A stretch of DNA of 64,000 nucleotides from Pseudobacteriovorax antillogorgiicola (lineage in GTDB: Bacteria; Bdellovibrionota_B; Oligoflexia; Oligoflexales; Oligoflexaceae): NCBI RefSeq assembly GCF_900177345.1, contig NZ_FWZT01000010.1, positions 1 to 64,000 on the forward strand. The letters run 5' to 3'. Each line of letters opens with the position of its first letter. Within the stretch, counting starts at the first letter, position 1. Of the stretch, positions 27,556-36,111 are shown piece after piece. Position numbers and translations under genes: made by a program. The notes under the pieces were generated by a model, which worked only from the letters and a program-made list of their open reading frames with translations, had not been told where the DNA came from and did not search any database.

Positions 27556-27794
27556 TCTGAGAAGCCAGCACAGGGAAGACATCACACTATCGATCTGGAT
27601 TTATGAAATATTAACCTGTAAATTAGACACTTATCGATAGCTCGACTGAAAACCTAAAAAAATTCTATTTTAGGATGGCATCTTCCTCCAAGTTTTTGTT
27701 ATATAGCCCTTCGGCCGAAAAATTCAGGTCTATTTTTAAAACCCCAAAAATACTCAACGAACAACCATCATGTTGTCCAAACTAGGAGATTTTC
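27556..27794. other. intergenic region after the MITE
   Basis: AT-rich leader of the downstream secreted protein. It has no ORF of note. AGGAG at about 27785 is the ribosome binding site of the gene at 27795. I see no convincing -35/-10 pair. Confidence 0.4.
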
Positions 27795-28298
27795 ATGAAA
27801 ATCACTGCCATCCTTTTTGCTCAGTTTTTGCTTTCCAGCATCGCATTTAGTTCTGTGGAGGCGCTCTACACTCTTGCCGATGACATGGATGGAGTTTACC
27901 GCGCGACTGGCAACGATTATGCCCGCGACAACAACTTCTTAGATGCTGAAGTAATGGACAAGGCTGCATTTAAAAAGCTAGTTGAAGGCCGCACTGTAAG
28001 CGAAGTCAGCAGCTATAGCCAACAGAAGAATGCACTCAGTGAGTGTGTTTTCTACACAAAAGGCGCATACACAAATCCAAATCGTCCTGAAACGAACCAT
28101 ATCAGCGTTGCAACTTCCATGAGGCTTGCCGGAAAATTCACATCGATCACTCGTCGCGATGATTCCCTAGTTAAATTGGTTCGCATTGAAGGTAAAGGTC
28201 TTCTTGACCTTTTCATCCACTTTACAGCTCCTTGCGCTGTTGCTTTCTATGATGTTGAAGGCAATATTCTTGTAATCCAAGGTAACGGCACAGACTAA
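27795..28298 (+). CDS. secreted protein of unknown function
   Basis: The 167-residue product begins MKITAILFAQFLLSSIAFSS, a Sec signal peptide, with TAGGAG 8 bases before the ATG. The mature protein is small and has two cysteines (ALSECVFYT and TAPCAVAFYD) that could form a disulfide; the second lies in a strand-rich C-terminal part (LVKLVRIEGKGLLDLFIHF). No family recognised. It converges with the TIGR02147-type regulator gene and has its own promoter region containing the MITE, so it is monocistronic. Confidence 0.65.
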   Translation: MKITAILFAQFLLSSIAFSSVEALYTLADDMDGVYRATGNDYARDNNFLDAEVMDKAAFKKLVEGRTVSEVSSYSQQKNALSECVFYTKGAYTNPNRPETNHISVATSMRLAGKFTSITRRDDSLVKLVRIEGKGLLDLFIHFTAPCAVAFYDVEGNILVIQGNGTD

Positions 28299-28305
28299 AC
28301 TCTGA

Positions 28306-28321
28306 GGCTCGCTTGCGAGCC
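28306..28321. terminator. short stem-loop between convergent genes
   Basis: GGCTCGC (28306-28312) pairs with GCGAGCC (28315-28321), a 7-bp GC-rich stem with a very tight loop. There is no T-tract on the plus side (CTCTCTATC) and only GTTT on the minus side, so it is a weak candidate for a shared terminator. Confidence 0.4.
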
Positions 28322-28329
28322 CTCTCTAT

Positions 28330-29133
28330 CTAATATAAGTCAATCCCAATATGAAACACATCATCTAGATCCTGACTATCTCGCACCTTTTTTTGCGATT
28401 CAACGATGGCTTGCTTCAGAATTTCTTTGATTTGAATCTTAGTTTTTTCATTGCCACTAAAGGTTGCCGAGAGGTGGAAATCTGCATGACTCGCCTCACC
28501 ATGACTCAGCTTATGAAGGGTTTCAATTCGCCAATTCCTATGATTATCGATCGATGCTGGATGACTTTCTTCTAAGTGAATGGATCTCTTGAGAACCTTA
28601 ATCTCACCGCCTTCCCGTGAAATAATTTTCAATTGCTCAAGTTTCTTAAGCTCCTGGCCTAGTAGCTTTTCAGAAATTCTCAGTTTCTTTTGCAGCATCA
28701 TCACATGAAAACGGAACTTAGGAATTGTAAGCAACATGTGAACACGTGCTGTGAGAGTCGAACTGTAGTAGGTGGCGATATTTTCTTCAGAAAGTGGTGC
28801 GCAGACACCCTGAAGCTTGTCAATCACCTTGGAGTGCATCCGTCGACATTCATCGATCTTATTTTTAATATATGTCTTGTGACTGTGGAGACCACTTCGA
28901 GACAAATCTCCAAGCAGCAAGAAATAATCCAGCCGCCAATTATAAAGCCCAAGCACCTTTCCGATAGCATAGAGTTGCTCATTGGAGAAATCCGCTCCTA
29001 ACTTCATCACCCGCGAAAAATAGCTGGTGTGAATACCGGATTCCTGGGCTATCTGTCTCTGGGTACAGTGAGTTTCCTTGACGAAAGCCAAGATGACATC
29101 TCGGTAGCAATCATGTTCTAGGATGGTATTCAT
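28330..29133 (-). CDS. TIGR02147/DUF4423-type transcriptional regulator
   Basis: The 267-residue product has an N-terminal XRE-like helix-turn-helix (TQRQIAQESGIHTSYFSRVM) and a C-terminal DUF4423-like part: EENIATYYSSTLTARVHMLL, SEKLLGQELKKLEQLKIIS, a beta wing with EGGEIKVLKRS, and a final strand VFHIGIDLY. This family is typical of Bdellovibrionota and Fibrobacteres. The target is unknown; it is divergent from the metalloprotease gene at 29232 with a short shared AT-rich region, so local control is plausible. Confidence 0.8.
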   Translation of the reverse strand: MNTILEHDCYRDVILAFVKETHCTQRQIAQESGIHTSYFSRVMKLGADFSNEQLYAIGKVLGLYNWRLDYFLLLGDLSRSGLHSHKTYIKNKIDECRRMHSKVIDKLQGVCAPLSEENIATYYSSTLTARVHMLLTIPKFRFHVMMLQKKLRISEKLLGQELKKLEQLKIISREGGEIKVLKRSIHLEESHPASIDNHRNWRIETLHKLSHGEASHADFHLSATFSGNEKTKIQIKEILKQAIVESQKKVRDSQDLDDVFHIGIDLY

Positions 29134-29231
29134 TTACTAATCGTCAATTTTAAGGCTCATATATATTTATTTTTTAGTATTCAATGGCCCACGGTCAGCC
29201 TAAAGTCAAGACTGAACCGAAGGAGGCAGAC

Positions 29232-30536
29232 ATGAGGTTATTGAGCATTCTCACTACTTTATTAATCTTAACTTTTGAAACCGCGACAATCGCAAACTCC
29301 CTAACTCTTGGTGACGCTATCGATGCCAAGATTGACCGGAGGCAAATCCATAGATACGATTTAAACCGCTTGGCTGAGCAGGAAGGGGGCGGTTGGTCGG
29401 GTAACGGCGGCGGGTCCTTAGCTCAAGATAACATTTGGTTTTTGGGCAGTGATCGGACTGTTCGCTACTGCATCGAACGGGCTCCCCAATACCCCATCTC
29501 AAGACTAAGGCTAAGAGTTATGGTACGCAAATCCATCGATCAGTGGCTAGGGTTTTTGAATCGCTACCATTTGGGTCAGGCGCAGATCGATCGACTCATC
29601 AGCCTCAATGCACCAGCTATGACACTTAAATTCGAACAAGAAGCTTGCCAAGAAACCACAGATTTAGTGTTTCTCTTTGGAGTCTCCAACCAGCTAATCG
29701 ATAGCTACCGGTATCTCCAATCTGAAGATGGGCTAGGGCTGGCCATACGCCGAAGCTACAATCATGAGACACGCTGGAATCCCGGCTATATCTGGATCGA
29801 TAGCTTTAGCACTCAAGCTGAGAAAGTTCATCATCTACTCCTTCACGAACTAGGTCATGTATTTGGCCTAAAGCATGACTCCGTATTCGTTATGGGGAAT
29901 CACATCGATGCCCGATTGCGATCAGATTACTTTGATGGCCCTTACTTTGGCAGAATTGAGTCAGAAGCTTGGCCCTTTGATCTTCGTATGAACGAAGAAC
30001 GGATCTTATCATCAAGCCTAGGTATCAAAGAACATATTCTTCCTTTTAGAGAATGCGATGTCTGGTCTATTTCAAGTCAATCCATTCCTAAGGTACTACG
30101 GGATACCCTTCACCTTCAGCCTCAAAGCTGCTACAAAATTACGCTTAGAAAAACGGATCGCCAAGACCAACTCCACAGTTTCAAGCTTGCGTTTATCAAC
30201 CAAACATCAAATAAGAGACTAGAGTTTTCTGGTAGCTTTACAGATACCAAGGTCGAGACGGGCCACCCAGGACCTGGGGTATACAGTCATTGGGCCGCTA
30301 GCTCTGCTGCAAAGGCCTTTGAAGGAGATGTTTGGGCTTACGTACCTTTTACGAAAGGTCTTCAACAACGGCGGAAGAATGGTTGCTTTATAGTTAGCAC
30401 ACAGCAGTGCATTCCAGCCAGTATCAACTTTTCTAGGGGATTGAGCCTGGATATGTTCGATGGGAAAAGCCAGTGGTGGAGCTTAAATACCCCAGAGCTG
30501 CGGCTCCTAGAGGCAAAAAAGCAGGCTCCATTTTAA
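29232..30536 (+). CDS. secreted matrixin-like zinc metalloprotease
   Basis: The 434-residue product begins MRLLSILTTLLILTFETATI, a signal peptide, with AGGAGG upstream of ATG 29232; the longer frame from 29184 lacks this. The zinc site is HHLLLHELGHVFGLKHD (HExxHxxGxxH), followed by a VMGNH segment that could provide the Met-turn, as in metzincins. A C-terminal region of about 200 residues with four or more Cys (FRECDVW, QSCYKIT, NGCFIVSTQQC) may be a substrate-binding domain. It is divergent from the regulator gene and ends close to the convergent Pro-Asp-repeat protein gene. Confidence 0.85.
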   Translation: MRLLSILTTLLILTFETATIANSLTLGDAIDAKIDRRQIHRYDLNRLAEQEGGGWSGNGGGSLAQDNIWFLGSDRTVRYCIERAPQYPISRLRLRVMVRKSIDQWLGFLNRYHLGQAQIDRLISLNAPAMTLKFEQEACQETTDLVFLFGVSNQLIDSYRYLQSEDGLGLAIRRSYNHETRWNPGYIWIDSFSTQAEKVHHLLLHELGHVFGLKHDSVFVMGNHIDARLRSDYFDGPYFGRIESEAWPFDLRMNEERILSSSLGIKEHILPFRECDVWSISSQSIPKVLRDTLHLQPQSCYKITLRKTDRQDQLHSFKLAFINQTSNKRLEFSGSFTDTKVETGHPGPGVYSHWAASSAAKAFEGDVWAYVPFTKGLQQRRKNGCFIVSTQQCIPASINFSRGLSLDMFDGKSQWWSLNTPELRLLEAKKQAPF

Positions 30537-30561
30537 GCCGACTCCAGCCCTGACCTAGAAA

Positions 30562-31689
30562 TCAAAACGATAGATAGTAAGGGTTATCTCCCCTCACTGT
30601 TCGGTTTGTCGAGCCATCCACAGCTAAACAAGAACCATCGCGGATACTAAGGATGCCAGCGTAGCGCTGGCTGTCGATATCAATGAAACATAAGGTGCGA
30701 GAAATTGTGCGTTCAATATCAATGGCCTTACTTCGATCAAAGGTAAATTTAAAATTATTGTTATCCTGTAGAAGACTCACATTGGAACCTGTTGTTTTTA
30801 AGTTACCCACACCATCGGAAAAAACACACTCTCCAGACGAAGGTCGATACGCTCCCAAAAAGAGAAATCCAATATAGTCTCCAAGACAAAGGTATTCCTG
30901 CCGCTGTCCATCTATCATAAAGGCTTTTGCCAGTTCACTGGTAGGTATCTCGATCGGCTTTTTTTCAGGACCAGGTTCTGGATCGGGATCGGGATCGGGA
31001 TCGGGATCGGGATCGGGATCGGGATCGGGATCGGGATCGGGATCGGGATCGGGATCGGGACCGGGATCATCAGGGTTGCTTGCCCCCACTTCCTCGTAGA
31101 GTGTCACGACCATGCCATTGACGATGATTGGTGGACCCTGCGAAATAATCTCTAGGCGATACAGCTCGCCTTCACTTTCAATTTTGAAGGGAATCTTTTC
31201 AAGCTTCAGAGGACCAATTGGGACTGTAATCGCGGTATTAACTTCTTGTACCTTCTTTCGTTGGCTGCCTGTGAGCTGATAGATATTGAGTCTATGGTCT
31301 AATTGTCCTCGCTCATCAAAGAAAGCAAAGCCTACGTCGTAGTCGCCCGGAGGGAGGCCGTCTAGCTCGATACCAAGCTTCGTGCAAGCACAAAGGATAT
31401 CCTGGGTAAGTGAATGGTAGAAAACATCCAAGTTGCCATTACGTGCCACATAGTTGAGGCCGCATGAGCTGCTTAGCGTGACATTGAGTGGATTATAGTT
31501 AAAGGCATCTTCAAAAACCCTAGAGTCTTTTTTAAGAGTGCGGCTAGATCCCTGCCAAGGGTACCAGAAAGTTTGAACATCTGTTTCCAGGGTTCCAAAG
31601 TCGATTTCCAAGCGAATCTTTGGAACTAGCTCTCCATGTGCTACAGAGCAGAGAAGAAGGAGTATCAGGCCCATGGCAGTGAGTCTCAT
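30562..31689 (-). CDS. secreted two-domain protein with Pro-Asp repeat linker
   Basis: The 375-residue product begins MRLTAMGLILLLLCSVAHGE, a signal peptide. An N-terminal domain (about 20-200) with an immunoglobulin-like pattern and Cys residues (SSSCGLNYV, ILCACTKLGI) and a C-terminal domain (about 250-375, with EYLCLGDYIGF, GECVFSD, RTLCFIDID and GSCLAVDG) are joined by a run of about 17 Pro-Asp pairs. The linker is encoded by a pure hexanucleotide repeat, so its length can change in frame. Function unknown; a surface-exposed binding protein is plausible. Confidence 0.72.
   Translation of the reverse strand: MRLTAMGLILLLLCSVAHGELVPKIRLEIDFGTLETDVQTFWYPWQGSSRTLKKDSRVFEDAFNYNPLNVTLSSSCGLNYVARNGNLDVFYHSLTQDILCACTKLGIELDGLPPGDYDVGFAFFDERGQLDHRLNIYQLTGSQRKKVQEVNTAITVPIGPLKLEKIPFKIESEGELYRLEIISQGPPIIVNGMVVTLYEEVGASNPDDPGPDPDPDPDPDPDPDPDPDPDPDPDPDPEPGPEKKPIEIPTSELAKAFMIDGQRQEYLCLGDYIGFLFLGAYRPSSGECVFSDGVGNLKTTGSNVSLLQDNNNFKFTFDRSKAIDIERTISRTLCFIDIDSQRYAGILSIRDGSCLAVDGSTNRTVRGDNPYYLSF
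30981..31058. repeat. hexanucleotide microsatellite (GATCGG)13
   Basis: Thirteen perfect tandem copies of GATCGG, followed by a GACCGG variant. Read on the minus strand, each unit encodes Pro-Asp in the linker of the secreted protein. Because the unit is 6 bases, slippage changes linker length without a frameshift. Confidence 0.97.
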
Positions 31690-31809
31690 TTTTTACCCTT
31701 TCAGTCGAGTTATCACCAGACTACCAATGTCATAGAGCTTGCTACGATTGATGCTTTTGAAATTGATTCAGTGAACTTCTTTTATTTTGATCAGTTTGCG
31801 AACCAAGCC

Positions 31810-31926
31810 TCAACCCTCTCCAGTGACCGCCATGACAACATTACCAGCCACTAGCCCGGCAAAAGGCACTGCTGCCATATAGGATGTCGCCTTAAAAAAG
31901 CCTCGCCTACTATAAGTTCTCGTCAT
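31810..31926 (-). CDS. 38-residue stand-alone Tat signal peptide
   Basis: A short ORF reads MTRTYSRRGFFKATSYMAAV followed by a hydrophobic stretch PFAGLVAGNVVMAVTGEG and stop (TGA 31810-31812). S-R-R-G-F-F-K is a near-perfect twin-arginine motif. AAAGGAG (31935-31941) precedes ATG 31926 by 8 bases; a GTG at 31929 is also usable. No mature domain follows in any frame and there is no AxA cleavage site, so it may stay as a membrane-inserted microprotein. An extended -10 (TGGTATAGT on the minus strand near 31975) lies upstream. It is not a shadow of another gene. Confidence 0.6.
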   Translation of the reverse strand: MTRTYSRRGFFKATSYMAAVPFAGLVAGNVVMAVTGEG

Positions 31927-32050
31927 CACGTTAACTCCTTTGTAAATGCTTCTTCAGTACGTGAGGCGACACTATACCAGCAAACAAGGCAGGGCTCGAT
32001 TACAAAACAATGGCAATCTATACCTTAAACACCATGGGCTTGAGGGACGG
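31927..32050. promoter_or_regulatory. leader region of the Tat microprotein
   Basis: This 124-base gap, with the remainder up to 31690 on the other side of the microprotein, makes up the 361-base space between the secreted protein gene and the aminotransferase gene. On the minus strand it has TGGTATAGT (extended -10-like), but no -35. The stretch 31690-31809 shows no feature. Confidence 0.3.
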
Positions 32051-33292
32051 CTAGCGTTGACTTAATAGATCCTTCAGACGCCCCAAACCCTTCTCTAATG
32101 CCGCCATCTCAGGACCATAACTAAACCGCACATAGCCTTTAAGACGCGAGGGAATATGACGCCGTCGCCGCCCAGGGTTCACATCAAAAAACTCCCCTGG
32201 AACACAGATCACCTTCTCCTTCAGCAACTGCTCAAAGAGGTCCATACCGTCAGTAAACCCTTTAAGATTCTCCAGGGAAGCAAAACAATAGAAACTACCG
32301 TTGCAGGAGCTAGGCATCACAAAGCCCATATCTTTAAGCTCACTCATCATGAAGCGACGCTTTTCAGAGAAATGTTTTTGAATGGCTGCCGCCTGACCAT
32401 TCGCAACCTCTGGATCAAGAAGTGAAATGGCTGCCTGCTGAATCGGATGAGCCGCCCCCCCATCGAGAAAGGAGCCTGCAGAACTCACGCGATCAATCAG
32501 GTCTTCAGGTCCAATGGTCCATGAGAGCCTTAGCCCTGGGTAACGCCAATTCTTGGTAAGTCCATCGACAATGACCACAGGGTCCCGATTAACATCATCC
32601 ACATAGCGAGCAGCGCTTACGTAGGGATGCTGGCTGTCGTATATATAGTGGGAGTAGAACTCATCGTAGATTTGGAAACTGGATGTTCGTCTAGCAATAT
32701 CAACAAAGTCTCTAAGGTCATCCCCCAGAATCACTTCGCCCGTTGGATTGCAGGGATTCGATAGTAGAATCGCCCCTAGCCCACGGGCAACCACCTCCAT
32801 TTCTAGTAGCTCTGGCGCCAGCTTGAATCCATCTTTGGCGTGAACCACAATGGGAATCGGAACAAACGCTTTAAAGGCTTCAAATAGCTCCTCGTAGGCG
32901 GTGTAGTCCGGCAAAAAATGACCCAAATTCACGTTCCCAAGGGCTGCCGCAATGCGGGTGAGACCAGCACGGCCACCAGCAGAAATTGCCACGTTGCGAT
33001 AGGTATACTGGGATGAGCAGCCTTTGCGATACCGCTCGTTATAAAGCTTAGCCACTTGGGTACGAAGCTCGCGATTGCCCGCCACAGGACTATATTCGCT
33101 ATTCTCAATATTGACCATGATCGATTCCAAACGAGGAATCGCCGCACCGATATCACCTGTCTCGGGGGCCCCCTGGCCGAGATTGACCCAATCTGGATCT
33201 TGGTAAGAAAAGCCCAGTTCTTCGGCCCGTGACATCACGTAGATGACACCAGTTTTCGGCACCGATCGAAAACTTTTTGCAATCTGACTCAT
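32051..33292 (-). CDS. PLP-dependent aminotransferase, class I/II
   Basis: The 413-residue cytoplasmic enzyme has the fold-type I signature: WVNLGQGAPETGDI near the N-terminus, LLSNPCNPTGEVI (Asn binding PLP), FQIYDEFYSHYIY (Asp/Tyr), the Schiff-base Lys in VDGLTKNWRYPGLRLSW, and a C-terminal RLKGYVRFSYG containing the carboxylate-binding Arg. Substrate cannot be inferred from sequence. It stands alone on the minus strand, divergent from the PilT-family gene 119 bases away. Confidence 0.88.
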   Translation of the reverse strand: MSQIAKSFRSVPKTGVIYVMSRAEELGFSYQDPDWVNLGQGAPETGDIGAAIPRLESIMVNIENSEYSPVAGNRELRTQVAKLYNERYRKGCSSQYTYRNVAISAGGRAGLTRIAAALGNVNLGHFLPDYTAYEELFEAFKAFVPIPIVVHAKDGFKLAPELLEMEVVARGLGAILLSNPCNPTGEVILGDDLRDFVDIARRTSSFQIYDEFYSHYIYDSQHPYVSAARYVDDVNRDPVVIVDGLTKNWRYPGLRLSWTIGPEDLIDRVSSAGSFLDGGAAHPIQQAAISLLDPEVANGQAAAIQKHFSEKRRFMMSELKDMGFVMPSSCNGSFYCFASLENLKGFTDGMDLFEQLLKEKVICVPGEFFDVNPGRRRRHIPSRLKGYVRFSYGPEMAALEKGLGRLKDLLSQR

Positions 33293-33411
33293 ACAAATTC
33301 ACCCTCTCTTGATTCCCTACCTCAATTCTATCATTCCCTAAGGTGTTGGAATGAAATACCGAAAAGACTTCGACACTAAATGTTTTATGCAATGCCCACA
33401 AGACGGACTTT

Positions 33412-35445
33412 ATGGAAAATTTCAAAAAAGCCCTAAAAGTTGCCATTACGGAGGAAGTTGAGGGGATTCGCTTTGATGCCAATCAGCCCCCTGTCCTCAT
33501 TCAATTCGCCAACGAGAAGCCCCTACCCGAGCTTGGGGTTTTGGAAGACTCCGTGGTTGACGAAATTGTACGGTCATTGATTCCAGACTCATCAAGTCAA
33601 CCGGGGGAGCCCACTAAGGGGGAGCTCTCGATTGTCAACTTCGGTGAGCTCAAGCTGATTGGTTGCACAGGAGAGCAGCCGGTCCTGTATGTGTTTATTC
33701 CCCCCCAAGGCAATCAGCTCTACGTACAAACCTGGAATCAGCTCACCGAAGAACCACAAGAGACCCCTGAGCCTCCCTCGCTATCCGAAGGCGTGGATGT
33801 TAGCGGTATGTTTTCCATCTCATCCATCCACGATGAAGAGCCTAGCACTGGTGAAGACTCTCAAAATGAAATCTCTGCCGAACATTCTATCCCTAGCTTG
33901 AGTCATGAAATGGCTTCGGACCCAAGCCCTGAAGAGTCCTTCGAATCATCCGCTACCACTCAGCATCGGGATAACCCCTTCCAAGGGGTGGCCTTATCCT
34001 CAGCCCCAGATGACGAATCGGAGGACCAAAACACCGCTCAAAGCGACCTAGCTTCCCTAGGTTTTAGCCAAGACGCGGTCTCCGATCTGCCTGACCATAC
34101 CCACACCAACACATCAGCATCACCGCGGAAAACCGTATTCAGCGAGCAGCCGCCACCCATGGCAGGCTTAGGCCAAACCACTATGGTTCCTCCAGAGGAA
34201 TCACCTCTTCCCACGGTTGCCCAAACTTACCAGCCGGAACCGAGCCCTGAGTCAGCAAGGCTATCGTCGATGCCCTCTGCCCATGAGCCAAACACCGAAG
34301 AGTCTAGTGCCACCATCCACTTCGGTGCAACGTTACCTGACGAAATGATCGACCCGAACCAACGAAACCCAATCGATGAAATCTTAAGAGTCATGGTTTC
34401 ACAAAATGCCAGCGACATGCACCTGACTCAGAATGAACCCATATGCTTCCGGGTGGACGGCGAGATTCTGAGAATCAATCAAGATCCGATCGATACTGCG
34501 ACTATGGAAAGCCTTCTCCTGCCGATCATGCCTCCTAAAAATCGCCGGGAGTTTGCAGCCATTAGCGACACGGATTTTGCTTATGCCGTGCCAGGATTAG
34601 CTCGCTTTAGGGTTAATATCTTTAGAGACTTACAAGGTGTTGGAGCGGTTCTTCGCCAAATACCAGATACCGTTCTCACCGCCGATCAATTGGGTCTTCC
34701 TGAGTCGATTCGAAAGCTATGCTACCTATCCAAAGGTCTGGTTGTGGTAACCGGACCCACTGGAAGTGGTAAATCGACGACCCTGGCAGCCATGATTGAT
34801 CTCATTAACGAGACCCGAAAAGAGCACATCCTAACCATCGAAGATCCCGTAGAGTTTGTCCATAAGCAGAAGCAGTGCCTGGTTAACCAACGAGAGGTTC
34901 ACAAACATACGGAAAGCTTTTCAAGAGCCCTTCGTGCTGCCCTACGGGAAGATCCCGATATTATTCTCATTGGCGAGATGAGGGATTTAGAAACCGTTGC
35001 CATTGCCATCGAAACCGCCGAGACGGGCCACCTAGTCTTTGGTACCCTTCATACTAATACAGCGATATCGACAGTGGATCGACTGGTTGATCAGTTCCCC
35101 GCAGACCAACAGGAACAGATCCGTGTGATGCTCGCTGAATCCCTAAAGGGTGTGGTTGCCCAAACCCTCGTCAAGAAAATCGGGGGTGGTCGCTGTGCGG
35201 CCCAGGAGATATTGATTGTCGATCGAGCTGTCAGCTCACTTATACGCGAAGGTAATACTCATATGATGCAGAATCATATGCAGACCCAAAAGTCGAAGGG
35301 GAACATACTCCTCAACGAAGCCCTACTCAAACTTGTCTTGGAAGGCAAGGTGAGTGCTCAGGACGCGTGGATGAAAGCAGTGGACAAGGATGCATTTGCC
35401 AATCTTGCCCAAAGTAAGGGTGTGAGCCTCGAAAAAGCATCGTAA
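33412..35445 (+). CDS. pilT: PilT-family twitching ATPase with long N-terminal extension
   Basis: PilT powers type IV pilus retraction as a cytoplasmic hexameric ATPase. The last 370 residues are a full PilT core: NPIDEILRVMVSQNASDMHL, Walker A GPTGSGKSTT at about 448-457, the Asp box (ILTIEDPVEFVH), Walker B IILIGEMRDLETV, and the His box GHLVFGTLHTNTAIS. Residues 1-about 310 are extra: an N-terminal folded-looking stretch of about 110 residues, then 200 residues of acidic, Ser/Pro-rich low complexity. Classical PilT lacks this, so it may be a regulated or specialised paralogue. It stands alone, with no pilus genes in the window. Confidence 0.88.
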   Translation: MENFKKALKVAITEEVEGIRFDANQPPVLIQFANEKPLPELGVLEDSVVDEIVRSLIPDSSSQPGEPTKGELSIVNFGELKLIGCTGEQPVLYVFIPPQGNQLYVQTWNQLTEEPQETPEPPSLSEGVDVSGMFSISSIHDEEPSTGEDSQNEISAEHSIPSLSHEMASDPSPEESFESSATTQHRDNPFQGVALSSAPDDESEDQNTAQSDLASLGFSQDAVSDLPDHTHTNTSASPRKTVFSEQPPPMAGLGQTTMVPPEESPLPTVAQTYQPEPSPESARLSSMPSAHEPNTEESSATIHFGATLPDEMIDPNQRNPIDEILRVMVSQNASDMHLTQNEPICFRVDGEILRINQDPIDTATMESLLLPIMPPKNRREFAAISDTDFAYAVPGLARFRVNIFRDLQGVGAVLRQIPDTVLTADQLGLPESIRKLCYLSKGLVVVTGPTGSGKSTTLAAMIDLINETRKEHILTIEDPVEFVHKQKQCLVNQREVHKHTESFSRALRAALREDPDIILIGEMRDLETVAIAIETAETGHLVFGTLHTNTAISTVDRLVDQFPADQQEQIRVMLAESLKGVVAQTLVKKIGGGRCAAQEILIVDRAVSSLIREGNTHMMQNHMQTQKSKGNILLNEALLKLVLEGKVSAQDAWMKAVDKDAFANLAQSKGVSLEKAS

Positions 35446-35607
35446 AATTAGGTAGGATGTAGCAATACGATTCCCCGCTGTAGCAATTTTCTACATTGCT
35501 AGCCCTGTTCAAAGCCCCAAAAGCGCCTCGACCCGCCCAAATCTAATGGCACACATTATGCTTTTCCCTAGGTCAGGAGTTTGGACATTTCTTAAGGAGA
35601 TAGAACA

Positions 35608-35718
35608 ATGTCTAAAGCAGCATCAAAAAAGAAAAACGAAGTAATCGAAGCGAAGCCTGCAACTGCAAAGAAGAAGGCCAGCAAGCCCAAAGCAAAGAAG
35701 AAAAAGAAAGCAAACTAG
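35608..35718 (+). CDS. 36-residue lysine-rich peptide
   Basis: The ORF begins MSKAASKKKNEVIEAKPATA and ends KAKKKKKAN. Fifteen of 36 residues are Lys, most others Ala, Ser, Pro, resembling histone H1-like or nucleic-acid-binding tails. AAGGAG (35594-35599) lies 8 bases before the ATG and a good terminator follows the stop, so it forms a complete transcription unit. It is too short for family assignment; DNA- or RNA-binding is inference from charge. Confidence 0.65.
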   Translation: MSKAASKKKNEVIEAKPATAKKKASKPKAKKKKKAN

Positions 35719-35727
35719 CGACAACTT

Positions 35728-35750
35728 GGGAGTCACGTGACTCCCTTTGT
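35728..35750 (+). terminator. terminator after the Lys-rich peptide gene
   Basis: GGGAGTC (35728-35734) pairs with GACTCCC (35739-35745) around ACGT and is followed by TTTGT. The stem is a perfect palindrome. Confidence 0.7.
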
Positions 35751-35771
35751 CCCAAGAACGAAAGGTAGATC

Positions 35772-36074
35772 ATGAAGCAACAAGCAATCAATGCGTCCCT
35801 ACTTACACTTGGATTACTCATGAGTGGATTTAGCTGCAAAACAGCCAACTCAGATTATCCCAAAGAAGCCGTAGGAGAGGCAGATGCACTAGAGGCAGAA
35901 GCCATCGAAATGGACTCAATTGATAGCGATAGCCTAGGCGGAACTGATATGATGGATACACCTGACCCCAACCAAGGCTCTGACGACAGCGATGATTCCG
36001 TAGACCCAGTCGACCCGGGAGACAGCGATGACTACAACGATCCTACAGACAGCGACGTTGACCCAGAGTACTAA
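35772..36074 (+). CDS. small acidic lipoprotein
   Basis: The 100-residue product begins MKQQAINASLLTLGLLMSGF and has its lipid-modified Cys at FSC. The mature part is one of the most acidic in the window, with runs such as DSDDYNDPTDSDVDPEY and no aromatic core, so it is probably disordered, perhaps binding Ca2+ or a cationic partner. The ATG has AAAGG 7 bases upstream. It lies just after the Lys-rich peptide gene; the opposite charges are notable, but a functional link is not shown. Confidence 0.65.
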   Translation: MKQQAINASLLTLGLLMSGFSCKTANSDYPKEAVGEADALEAEAIEMDSIDSDSLGGTDMMDTPDPNQGSDDSDDSVDPVDPGDSDDYNDPTDSDVDPEY

Positions 36075-36111
36075 GCAATATGATCGGGGGGCATCTACAA
36101 GCCCCTTCGAT

